NCBI GenBank assembly: GCA_029857855.1
Contig: JAOUGG010000218.1
Location: 1 to 5,707 of the forward strand
Reading direction: 5' to 3'
Length of the DNA: 5,707 nucleotides
From: Acidimicrobiia bacterium
GTDB taxonomy: Bacteria; Actinomycetota; Acidimicrobiia; Acidimicrobiales; SZUA-35
The translations under genes were made by a program, and so were the position numbers. Below the pieces are notes generated by a model. It was not told where the DNA came from and did no database searches. It was given only the letters and a program-made list of their open reading frames with translations. Below are positions 1-5,530 of the stretch, piece after piece. Within the stretch, counting starts at the first letter, position 1. Each line of letters begins with the position of its first letter.

Positions 1-1
1 C

Positions 2-1258
2 GATTCCTCCGCCTTGAGCCGGGCCCTCCATATGGGCACCAACATCGCCATGGGCATCACGCTCGTCGGCACCATCGCCCTGTCGTTCTGGCTCTTCGGC
101 GGTGACAGCTTCGACACGCCGATCGGTCTGGCCCTGGCGGTCATCGGCGGCCTCATTGCCGGCTGGGCGCTCGGCAAGTCAGCAGAGTACTACACCTCCG
201 ATCACTACGGTCCGGTCAAGAAAATCGCCAGGCAATCGGAGACCGGCCCGGCCACCACAATCCTTGGCGGCATCTCCGCCGGAATGGTCTCGGTCGCCGC
301 CTCGGTGGTTCTCGTGGTCATCGGCGTCGGCGTCGCCTACTGGGGTGGCGAGATGACCCTCAAGGTTCTTGCAGACTCCAACGACGCCGTTCCCGTCGGC
401 TTCGGCGGTATCTACGGCATCGCCGTGGCCGCCATCGGGATGCTGGCCACCACCGGTGTGGTTGTCTCGGTCGACGCCTATGGTCCCATTGCCGACAACG
501 CCGGTGGTATCGCCGAGATGGCCGAGCTCGATCCGTCGGTCCGTGAGGTCACCGATGCGCTGGATTCGCTGGGCAACACCACCGCCGCCGTCGCCAAGGG
601 CTTCGCCGTCGGATCGGCCGCCCTGACCGCACTCGCCCTGTTCAAGAGCTTCGAGTTCGCCGTCATCAAGGCGGGCGGTTCCCTCGATCTCGATGTGGGC
701 TCGGTCAGTGTGTTCATCGGATTGTTCCTGGGTGCAGCACTTCCGTTCCTCTTCGCCGCCCTCACCATTGACGCCGTCGGCCGAGCCGCCCAGCAGATGA
801 TCGAGGAGGTCCGCCGTCAGTTCCGCGAGATCCCCGGCCTGCGGGAGGGCAAGGAGGGCGTGGTGCCCGACTCCGCCCGCTGCGTGGAGATCTCCACCCA
901 GGCCTCCCTGAAGGAGATGATCATCCCCGGCTCGCTTGCCGTCGTCGTGCCGCTCGTCATCGGTTTCATCGACGTCAACGCCCTCGGCGGCTTCCTCGCC
1001 GGTGCCCTCGTCACCGGCTTCGCCCTGGCCATCTTCATGGCCAACGCCGGCGGAGCCTGGGATAACGCCAAGAAGTACATCGAGGCCGGCAATCACGGTG
1101 GCAAGGGCTCCGACCCGCACAAAGCGGCCGTGGTCGGTGACACCGTCGGCGACCCGTTCAAGGACACCTCCGGTCCGGCCATGAACATTCTCCTCAAGGT
1201 CATGACCATCGTGTCGCTGGTGTTCGCCGCCGCCTTCGTGGGCGGACCCTTCGGCTGA
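2..1258 (+). CDS. hppA: Membrane-bound ion-translocating pyrophosphatase, C-terminal part (5' end outside window)
   Basis: Membrane-integral pyrophosphatase, which couples hydrolysis of pyrophosphate to H+ or Na+ export across the cytoplasmic membrane. The frame is open from base 2, so the TTG at 14 is not a start; 418 residues are present out of a usual 650-800. Visible family signatures include the cytoplasmic-face motif DAYGPIADNAGGIAEM (nt 473-520), whose acidic and Asn residues bind Mg-pyrophosphate, EEVRRQF followed by IPGL, the segment GGAWDNAKKYIE, and the C-terminal KGSDPHKAAVVGDTVGDPFKD (nt about 1103-1168), with the Lys/Asp ligands of the active site. Several hydrophobic helices separate these motifs. 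The motif GNTTAAVAKG (572-601) carries Ala at both positions that distinguish K+-dependent (Ala, Gly/Ala) from K+-independent (Lys, Thr) enzymes, so K+ activation is predicted. The glutamate that helps separate Na+ from H+ pumps lies upstream of the window, so the ion is undecided. Confidence 0.97.
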   Translation, partial: DSSALSRALHMGTNIAMGITLVGTIALSFWLFGGDSFDTPIGLALAVIGGLIAGWALGKSAEYYTSDHYGPVKKIARQSETGPATTILGGISAGMVSVAASVVLVVIGVGVAYWGGEMTLKVLADSNDAVPVGFGGIYGIAVAAIGMLATTGVVVSVDAYGPIADNAGGIAEMAELDPSVREVTDALDSLGNTTAAVAKGFAVGSAALTALALFKSFEFAVIKAGGSLDLDVGSVSVFIGLFLGAALPFLFAALTIDAVGRAAQQMIEEVRRQFREIPGLREGKEGVVPDSARCVEISTQASLKEMIIPGSLAVVVPLVIGFIDVNALGGFLAGALVTGFALAIFMANAGGAWDNAKKYIEAGNHGGKGSDPHKAAVVGDTVGDPFKDTSGPAMNILLKVMTIVSLVFAAAFVGGPFG

Positions 1259-1282
1259 TCGGGCCATCCCGGCCTTCCGATT
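1257..1282 (+). terminator. Weak hairpin at the hppA stop codon, possible terminator
   Basis: Bases 1257-1263 can pair with 1276-1282 (7 pairs, two of them G-T), and GGCC at 1262-1265 can alternatively pair with GGCC at 1271-1274. No T-run follows. Placement at the end of hppA is the main argument. The 127-bp gap to the next gene holds no other clear structure. Confidence 0.22.
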
Positions 1283-1385
1283 CGGTCATCCGTTCCTCGA
1301 CTCGTCCACGAGCTGGCAGAGTTTGCGCCCGGACGCCGCGCGTGAATCCTGCCAGTGACCGGGCAGAGACTACGTTGGAGGCACT

Positions 1386-2321
1386 ATGCCGGTTCAGAAA
1401 CTCCAAACAGTTGACGGGTTCGTCGTTCGGGACTTTGCCGACACCCCCTCGTCCGGGATCATCCGTCGAGGGCGCAAGATCCTCCAACGCAGCGCCACCG
1501 ATCTGGCCCGATCCGCAACCTACGCCTTCGCGTTCCACGGCATCGAACGGGGCGGGGCTTCGGGCGGTCTCGACGCCGAGGGCGACGAGGAAGGTCCTGC
1601 CCTCATCGCGCTCATGGGTGAGCTTCGAGACGACCTGATCGGCGGGCAGCTCGAACTCCTCCCGGCAAAGGGCATCGACGGCGACGAACTGGCCGCGGCC
1701 CTGGACGCCGCCATCGAAACCTCCGGCCGCGCCACTGACACCGTCGAACTCGACTTCGGCGACCGCGCCGACGTCCTCACCGCCGGTGTGATGGCGGCCA
1801 CCTCGTGGGCGCTCGACGGGGGCCTCGACGGGCGGCGGATCGTCGTCGAAGGTGATCCCGACGACCCGATTCATCAGGCGTTGACCGAGGCGGTCACCGC
1901 CGCCGGTGCCACCGCCGTCGAACCGAAGACAGCGGAAGGTAAACCGTGGATGATCTGGTCGACTGAAGCCGACCTCATGCTCGTCGGCTCGCGCCCCGGG
2001 GCGATGAACCATCAGGGCGCCGAACTGCTCGATGTCGCCGCCGTCGTTCCCTGGGCTCCGCTCCCGATCACCACCAAGGCTCTGGCGGTCATGATCGGTC
2101 GCAACATCACCTACGTTCCCGACTTCGTCTCGGCCTCCGGTCCGCTCGTCGCCCACCACCTCGAACGGTCCGGCACCCAACTCGATTCGGCGGTACACGA
2201 GGGCCTGAGCAGCCTCGACGGAGGCGACGACCCGTTGTTCATGGCCGCGTGTCACCGGGCCGAGGCGTTTCTGGCCACCTGGCAGGACAAGCTGCCGTTC
2301 GGCCGCCCACTGGCCGGTTGA
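1386..2321 (+). CDS. Divergent Glu/Leu/Phe/Val dehydrogenase-like protein lacking the catalytic lysines
   Basis: A 311-residue soluble protein with no signal peptide or membrane segment. The ATG is well supported by GGAGG at 1377-1381. Three regions recall amino-acid dehydrogenases of the Glu/Leu/Phe/Val family. Residues 39-61 (DLARSATYAFAF through GGASGG) match the N-terminal block normally written LARAMTYKNA...GGGKGG. Residues 149-180 read like a beta-alpha-beta nucleotide-binding start (GRRIVVEGDPDD, then GATAVEP). Residues 195-252 (ADLMLVGSRPG to YVPDFVSASG) match the C-terminal 'cDvf.p.a.gg ... Y.PDfv.naGG' segment. In the aligned first block the two lysines needed for catalysis are Ala47 and Ser59, at exactly the usual 12-residue spacing, and the glycine-rich turn of the Rossmann motif is replaced by GDPDD. 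I infer a non-catalytic or re-purposed relative; substrate and role are unknown. It lies 127 bp downstream of hppA. It could also be an unrelated Rossmann protein. Confidence 0.85.
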   Translation: MPVQKLQTVDGFVVRDFADTPSSGIIRRGRKILQRSATDLARSATYAFAFHGIERGGASGGLDAEGDEEGPALIALMGELRDDLIGGQLELLPAKGIDGDELAAALDAAIETSGRATDTVELDFGDRADVLTAGVMAATSWALDGGLDGRRIVVEGDPDDPIHQALTEAVTAAGATAVEPKTAEGKPWMIWSTEADLMLVGSRPGAMNHQGAELLDVAAVVPWAPLPITTKALAVMIGRNITYVPDFVSASGPLVAHHLERSGTQLDSAVHEGLSSLDGGDDPLFMAACHRAEAFLATWQDKLPFGRPLAG

Positions 2322-2341
2322 CGGAAGGGGCCGACCGGCCG
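2311..2341 (+). terminator. GC-rich inverted repeat over the end of the dehydrogenase-like gene
   Basis: GGCCGGT (2312-2318) pairs perfectly with ACCGGCC (2334-2340). The stem extends inward by a T-G and a G-C pair and outward by a T-G pair, leaving an 11-base loop. It spans the stop codon at 2319-2321. No T-run follows, so this would be a non-canonical (I-shaped) terminator of the kind proposed for high-GC Gram-positives, or simply an mRNA 3' end stabiliser. Confidence 0.4.
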
Positions 2342-2371
2342 CCGCGCAAGGGAACCGCATTCCGCCAACCC

Positions 2372-2399
2372 CCGACCGGCGTCGACGTGGCGATAGCAT
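2372..2399 (+). promoter_or_regulatory. Possible promoter for the metallopeptidase gene
   Basis: TAGCAT at 2394-2399 fits the actinobacterial -10 pattern TAnnnT, with a weak -35-like CCGACC at 2372-2377 (16-base spacer, only GAC conserved). Transcription would begin near 2406 and give a leader of about 109 bases before the ATG at 2515. Confidence 0.28.
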
Positions 2400-2467
2400 G
2401 GTTGGACTGACGAAGACGCAGTGAGGCCACAAGGCGGGCGAGGTCGTCGACGCGAGTAGTTCCAGCA

Positions 2468-2512
2468 ATGGGCGCGCGAGCCGACCGTCGAGGCGACAGG
2501 GAGATGCACTGA
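2468..2512 (+). CDS. Possible 14-codon upstream ORF / leader peptide
   Basis: The frame ATG at 2468 to TGA at 2510-2512 encodes MGARADRRGDREMH, with four arginines in 14 residues. Its stop lies two bases before the ATG of the metallopeptidase gene, and its last codons overlap that gene's ribosome-binding site (AGGGAG, 2498-2503). A small GTCG-AGG-CGAC hairpin (2487-2497) sits within it. No clear ribosome-binding site precedes it, so translation is uncertain; if translated, it would couple to or modulate the next gene. Chance occurrence is quite possible. Confidence 0.2.
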   Translation: MGARADRRGDREMH

Positions 2513-2514
2513 CA

Positions 2515-3441
2515 ATGGTTCGCTACGACAAGAGCACAGCCGACAAGGGCAGCCGGTACGTGGAAGATCGCCGCACCGGTGGGCGACGTATGGGTGGCGG
2601 TGGCGGCCGCCCGGTTGCCCTGGGCGGCGGCCTGATCGGCATCATCGTGGTCGTTCTGGGTCTGCTGTTCGGGGTCGATCTGAGCGGTGGAGGCGGCGAC
2701 CTTGGCATCGACGCCGGTGGCCTGCCCTCGGGATCCGGCCCGGTGTCGAGCGGTCTCGACGAGACGGTCGATCCAGATGCCGACACCAAGGAGTACCTCG
2801 AGTTCCTGATGTTCGACATCCAGGACACCTGGGATGTCTACTTCGACCAGGCCGGCCTGGCCTACCAGCCGACGTCGCTGGTCCTGTTCGACGGCGCCGT
2901 GTCGACCGGCTGCGGGCAGGCCAACGCCGCCGTCGGGCCGTTCTACTGCCCGGCGCCGGGTGACAACAAGGTCTACATCGACCTCTCCTTCTACGACCAG
3001 CTGAGCACCCGGTTCGGAGCCCCCGGCGACTTCGCCCAGGCCTACGTCATCGCCCACGAGGTGGGCCACCACATTCAATCGGTGGTCGGCATCAGCGATC
3101 AGGTCCGGCAGGCGCAGAGCTCCGATCCCGGCAACGCCAACGAATACTCGATCCGCCTCGAGCTCCAGGCCGACTGCCTGGCGGGCGTCTGGGCCCACTC
3201 GGCCAACCAGCGCCTCACCGAGCAGTCAGGCGTTCCCATCCTCGAGGAAGGCGACATCGAGGAGGGCCTCGCCGCTGCGGCCGCGGTCGGCGATGACATG
3301 ATCCAGTCCCAGTCCGGGCTCGGGATCAACCCGGAGACCTGGACCCACGGTTCGGCCGAACAGCGAGTTCGATGGTTCAAGGTCGGGTTCAACGGCGGCG
3401 ACCCCGAGGAGTGCGACCCGTTCGCAACCTCAAACCCGTAG
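2515..3441 (+). CDS. ypfJ: Membrane-anchored neutral zinc metallopeptidase, YpfJ family
   Basis: A 308-residue member of the YpfJ/zinc_peptidase family (Pfam Zn_peptidase, as I recall), close to the usual length of about 290-300. The N-terminus (residues 1-34) is basic and glycine-rich (VEDRRTGGRRMGGGGG), followed by one membrane helix at about 36-54. A short Gly-rich linker to about 80 leads to the catalytic domain, probably outside the membrane. The zinc site is HEVGH at 181-185, and ELQAD at 216-220 provides the likely third ligand Glu216 in the E-x-x-A-D arrangement of gluzincins. C133 and C145 could form a disulfide. The C-terminus GDPEECDPF is typical of the family. AGGGAG at 2498-2503 lies 11 bases before the ATG, a rather long gap, but no other in-frame ATG, GTG or TTG precedes it before an upstream stop. 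Physiological substrates are not known. The gene ends in a 12-bp tail-to-tail overlap with the acyltransferase gene. Confidence 0.95.
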   Translation: MVRYDKSTADKGSRYVEDRRTGGRRMGGGGGRPVALGGGLIGIIVVVLGLLFGVDLSGGGGDLGIDAGGLPSGSGPVSSGLDETVDPDADTKEYLEFLMFDIQDTWDVYFDQAGLAYQPTSLVLFDGAVSTGCGQANAAVGPFYCPAPGDNKVYIDLSFYDQLSTRFGAPGDFAQAYVIAHEVGHHIQSVVGISDQVRQAQSSDPGNANEYSIRLELQADCLAGVWAHSANQRLTEQSGVPILEEGDIEEGLAAAAAVGDDMIQSQSGLGINPETWTHGSAEQRVRWFKVGFNGGDPEECDPFATSNP

Positions 3442-4065
3442 GCCCGGTCCTGCGTCGGTGACCACCCGGGCCGGAGCACCGACGGCCACTGCTCCTGCCG
3501 GGACATCGCGGGTCACGATGGCCCCGGCCCCGACGATGGCACGAGTTCCGACCGTGACGCCGGGAAGGATCACGGCGTTGGTGCCGATCCAGGACCCGGC
3601 CCCGATACGCACCGGCTTCTCGGGAGCGGCCTGACGACCGATCGGGAGCGTCGGGTCGGTACCCGCATGGTTCTGGTCGGTGACGAACACGTTGGGCCCG
3701 AAGTACACGTCGTCGCCGATCTCGATGCTGAGGTGTCCGCTGATGCTCGAACCCCGACCGATGAGGCATCGATCGCCCAGCACGACGATTCGATCGCTGA
3801 TCAACGCCTGGCCAGGACTCATCCCGGCGCTCAACGACACATTGGGGCCGATCATGACCTCGCTGCCGATACGGATCGCGTTCTCGCCGAACAGCGCTGC
3901 GGGAGGGAAACAGATGATCGATCCGGCTCCGAAGTGGGCGAATCGACGGGCGCGACGACTGCGCGGGCCGATGGCGGCCCGTCGCCGCACCCACTCGTGG
4001 GCGTCGGCAACGAGATCACCCACCCGGTCACGATCGCCGGCGGCGGACCGGGGGCCGAGGTTCAC
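3430..4065 (-). CDS. Hexapeptide-repeat (left-handed beta-helix) acyltransferase
   Basis: A 211-residue O-acetyltransferase-like enzyme of the LbH/WbbJ-type superfamily, which moves an acyl group (usually acetyl from CoA) to a sugar or other hydroxyl acceptor. After an arginine-rich N-terminus (residues 1-42), imperfect hexapeptide turns run from about residue 46 to 190 (IRIGSEVMIGPNVSL, RCLIGRGSSISG, IEIGDDVYFGPNVFV, RIGAGSWIGTNAVILPG). H133 in DQNHAG is in the position of the family's catalytic histidine. The C-terminal GAVAVGAPARVV is the usual closing motif. The start is GTG at 4065, whose GTGA overlaps the psuG stop (4062-4064), indicating translational coupling. An internal start is less likely because sequence before the first coil also fits the family. 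The acceptor cannot be read from the sequence. Context suggests co-expression with psuG, but no pathway link is known to me. Confidence 0.93.
   Translation of the reverse strand: MNLGPRSAAGDRDRVGDLVADAHEWVRRRAAIGPRSRRARRFAHFGAGSIICFPPAALFGENAIRIGSEVMIGPNVSLSAGMSPGQALISDRIVVLGDRCLIGRGSSISGHLSIEIGDDVYFGPNVFVTDQNHAGTDPTLPIGRQAAPEKPVRIGAGSWIGTNAVILPGVTVGTRAIVGAGAIVTRDVPAGAVAVGAPARVVTDAGPGLRV
3441..3484 (+). terminator. Two overlapping, mutually exclusive hairpins at the convergent gene junction
   Basis: GGCCCGG (3441-3447) is a perfect match to CCGGGCC (3466-3472), and CGTCGGTG (3453-3460) to CACCGACG (3477-3484). The two stems cannot form together. Both lie directly after the metallopeptidase stop on the + strand and inside the 3' end of the acyltransferase gene on the - strand. 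No T-run follows. Either could end + transcription, but codon constraint in a GC-rich gene could also create them. Confidence 0.3.
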
Positions 4066-4985
4066 GATCCCACTCGATCGGAGGCCAGCTCTCCGGCGAT
4101 CGCCGCGGCGACGACGGCGTTGTTCTCGGCCAGAACCAGATTGGCCTCGACGGTTCGACCGCCGCTGATTTCGGCGAGTGCGCCCAGGACGGCCGGTGTG
4201 ACATCGGCGCCGCCGTGGTCGCCGGCTCCGGTCCGGGCCAGTGCCTGCTCAACCCATTCGTCGAGTTCGGCTCGGTTTATGGCGCCGTGGTCGGGTATCG
4301 GACAGGCGACGACGATGCCACCGCCACCCAATTCCCAGTGGGCCCGGGCGATCCGGGCCGCCTCGGATGCCGAGGTGACCGATGCGCTCAACCCGACGCC
4401 GCTCGTCGGGGAGTGAAAGGCGGGGAACTCGTCGCAATGCCAGCCCAGCACCGGCACCCCGAGTGTTTCAAGGTGTTCGACCGTTCGCTCCAGGTCGAGG
4501 AACACCTTGGCCCCGGCCGTGACGGTCACGACAGGACGAGCGGCGATCGCTCCGAGGTCGGCGCTGATGTCGCCCGTGACCGCGGCGTTTCGGTGCACCC
4601 CACCGATGCCTCCGGTGGCGAACACCTCGACGCCGACGGCCGCAGCGATGGTGACCGCAGCCGACACGGTCGTCGCCCCGTAGGACCACTTCTGGGCGAC
4701 GGCTCGCCCGATGTCACGGGCCGACATCTTGGTCGCCGGCCCGCAGATTCGGGACCTGTCGAGCGTATCGAGACCACAGCGGATCTCCCCGTCGATCACC
4801 GCGGTGAGCGCAGGCACCGCTCCCCCGGCCGCCACCGCTTCGGTGACATGGCCAAGCGCCTGCACACTGTGAGGTCGGGGCAACCCCAGTTCCGAGAAGA
4901 TGGTGGTCTCCAGGGCGACGATCGGGCGACCGGCGGACTTCGCCCCCGCCACATCGGAACCGAGAACGACGGATTCGCCTGGCAT
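4062..4985 (-). CDS. psuG: Pseudouridine-5'-phosphate glycosidase
   Basis: Cytosolic PsuG/IndA-family enzyme that reversibly splits the C-C glycosidic bond of pseudouridine 5'-phosphate to uracil and ribose 5-phosphate, usually Mn2+-dependent. The 307 residues match the family's normal length of about 300-312. Signature blocks are ALETTIF (24-30), AVPALTAVIDG (56-66), KMSARD (86-91), GATTVSAA (103-110), VFATGGIGGVHR (121-132), ISADL (140-144), TAGAKVFLDL (156-165), DEFPAF (185-190), PIPDHGAI (229-236) and EANLVLAENNA (280-290). E26, K86, H131, D143, K160 (the Schiff-base lysine) and N282 correspond to the catalytic set known from the E. coli enzyme, so it should be active. The open frame runs upstream to 5216, but homology begins near ATG 4985, preceded by GGGAG (4999-4995) at 9 bases. 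The partner kinase PsuK is not in the window. PsuG relatives such as AlnA also act as C-glycosynthases in natural-product pathways; nothing nearby suggests that here. Confidence 0.96.
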   Translation of the reverse strand: MPGESVVLGSDVAGAKSAGRPIVALETTIFSELGLPRPHSVQALGHVTEAVAAGGAVPALTAVIDGEIRCGLDTLDRSRICGPATKMSARDIGRAVAQKWSYGATTVSAAVTIAAAVGVEVFATGGIGGVHRNAAVTGDISADLGAIAARPVVTVTAGAKVFLDLERTVEHLETLGVPVLGWHCDEFPAFHSPTSGVGLSASVTSASEAARIARAHWELGGGGIVVACPIPDHGAINRAELDEWVEQALARTGAGDHGGADVTPAVLGALAEISGGRTVEANLVLAENNAVVAAAIAGELASDRVGS

Positions 4986-5028
4986 CGTCACGGTCTCCCA
5001 GACGGCGGGATGACCCCGAACCGGTCGA

Positions 5029-5346
5029 TCAGGAATCGGCGCAAACGATCGCAGCCTCGGCCACGGTCGATTCGACCGTGTCGGCATCGGAGGCCAGAAC
5101 CTCAGGCTGATCGAAGTTCTCGGCCAGTCCGGCCACGGTGGTGTCGGACAGATCACTGTCGAGCAGTTCGTCAGCGATACAGCGAGCCTGGGCCTCGGTG
5201 AGGGACACGGCGGCATCGACGTCGGCCGCCTCGAGGATCGATTGAGTCAGTGCATCCGCGCTCGGTCGGCCTGCGCATCCCGCGAGGAACAGCACCGCAC
5301 TCACCAGCACCACGGTCAGCCGCTGAACCCCCAATTTTCGTGACAT
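5029..5346 (-). CDS. Small lipoprotein of unknown function
   Basis: A 105-residue protein with a clear type II signal peptide: basic n-region (MSRKLGVQR), hydrophobic core (TVVLVSAVLFLAG) and lipobox LAGC with Cys24 as the lipidation site. Signal peptidase II would leave an 82-residue, acidic, probably helical domain on the outer face of the membrane. Its two cysteines (C56 in ARCIAD and C102 in IVCADS) could form a disulfide closing the domain. Similar short, two-cysteine lipoproteins with a 'SLTEAQARCIADELL' style segment seem common in actinobacteria, but I know of no function. ATG 5346 is chosen because GGGAG (5356-5352) lies 5 bases upstream. An in-frame ATG at 5364 would add six residues but lies next to or within the promoter region. 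The gene ends 43 bp before psuG with no strong terminator, so co-transcription with psuG and the acyltransferase is likely. Confidence 0.85.
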   Translation of the reverse strand: MSRKLGVQRLTVVLVSAVLFLAGCAGRPSADALTQSILEAADVDAAVSLTEAQARCIADELLDSDLSDTTVAGLAENFDQPEVLASDADTVESTVAEAAIVCADS

Positions 5347-5376
5347 CTTCTCTCCCACGTCCATATATTCGAGCCC

Positions 5377-5403
5377 ATCGTAGTGGGTCACGCACCGGGT
5401 CAA
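5377..5403 (-). promoter_or_regulatory. Candidate promoter of the lipoprotein-psuG-acyltransferase unit
   Basis: On the - strand TTGACC (5403-5398) and TACGAT (5382-5377) are separated by a short 15-base spacer. Transcription would start near 5370, leaving a short leader that still contains the ribosome-binding site. An AT-rich stretch just downstream (AATATATGG, 5369-5361) is an alternative -10 and stands out against the GC-rich background, but a start from it would cut close to the ribosome-binding site. Confidence 0.4.
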
Positions 5404-5517
5404 TGGTAGGCACCCCCAGGACCTCCGCCACGGATGGTGGTGATTGCTTTGTCGCCCGTTCCGGCGCCTGAGGGCATCGGCAGCCCACCCGCTTCGCCCG
5501 TCGCCGATCGTCAACGC

Positions 5518-5530
5518 TAGCTTGGGCCCC
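5518..5530 (+). promoter_or_regulatory. Possible -10 element placing transcription start at the amidase GTG
   Basis: TAGCTT (5518-5523) fits TAnnnT, and its distance of 7 bases to the GTG at 5531 would put the transcript's first base on or next to the start codon. No Shine-Dalgarno sequence precedes the GTG, as expected for a leaderless mRNA. No convincing -35 is visible. Confidence 0.4.

Noticed and set aside
179..1267. A 362-codon open frame on the - strand
   Set aside because: Antisense shadow of hppA; the product is rich in Gly, Asp, Glu and His repeats, without a fold signature.
1301..1312. CTCGTCCACGAG inverted repeat downstream of hppA
   Set aside because: Five-base arms with a two-base loop and no T-run; such short palindromes are common by chance at this base composition.
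1371..1376. TACGTT as a -10 element for the dehydrogenase-like gene
   Set aside because: Transcription from it would start after the strong GGAGG ribosome-binding site at 1377-1381, and no -35 is visible; the ribosome-binding site argues for a start further upstream.
1200..2468. A 422-codon open frame on the - strand
   Set aside because: It lies antisense to the dehydrogenase-like gene and beyond; its product is low-complexity Gly/Arg/Asp-rich with no recognisable domain, as expected from GC-rich third positions in the true gene.
2239..3198. A 319-codon open frame on the - strand
   Set aside because: Antisense to the metallopeptidase, whose zinc motif and family ends are unmistakable.
4215..5201. 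A 328-codon open frame on the + strand
   Set aside because: Antisense to psuG, which has full-length family conservation; the product is Arg/Gly/Asp-rich without motifs.
4986..5216. A 77-residue N-terminal extension of psuG
   Set aside because: The frame is open, but it overlaps the lipoprotein gene in another frame, is Pro/Arg-rich, has no family similarity, and a good ribosome-binding site precedes ATG 4985.
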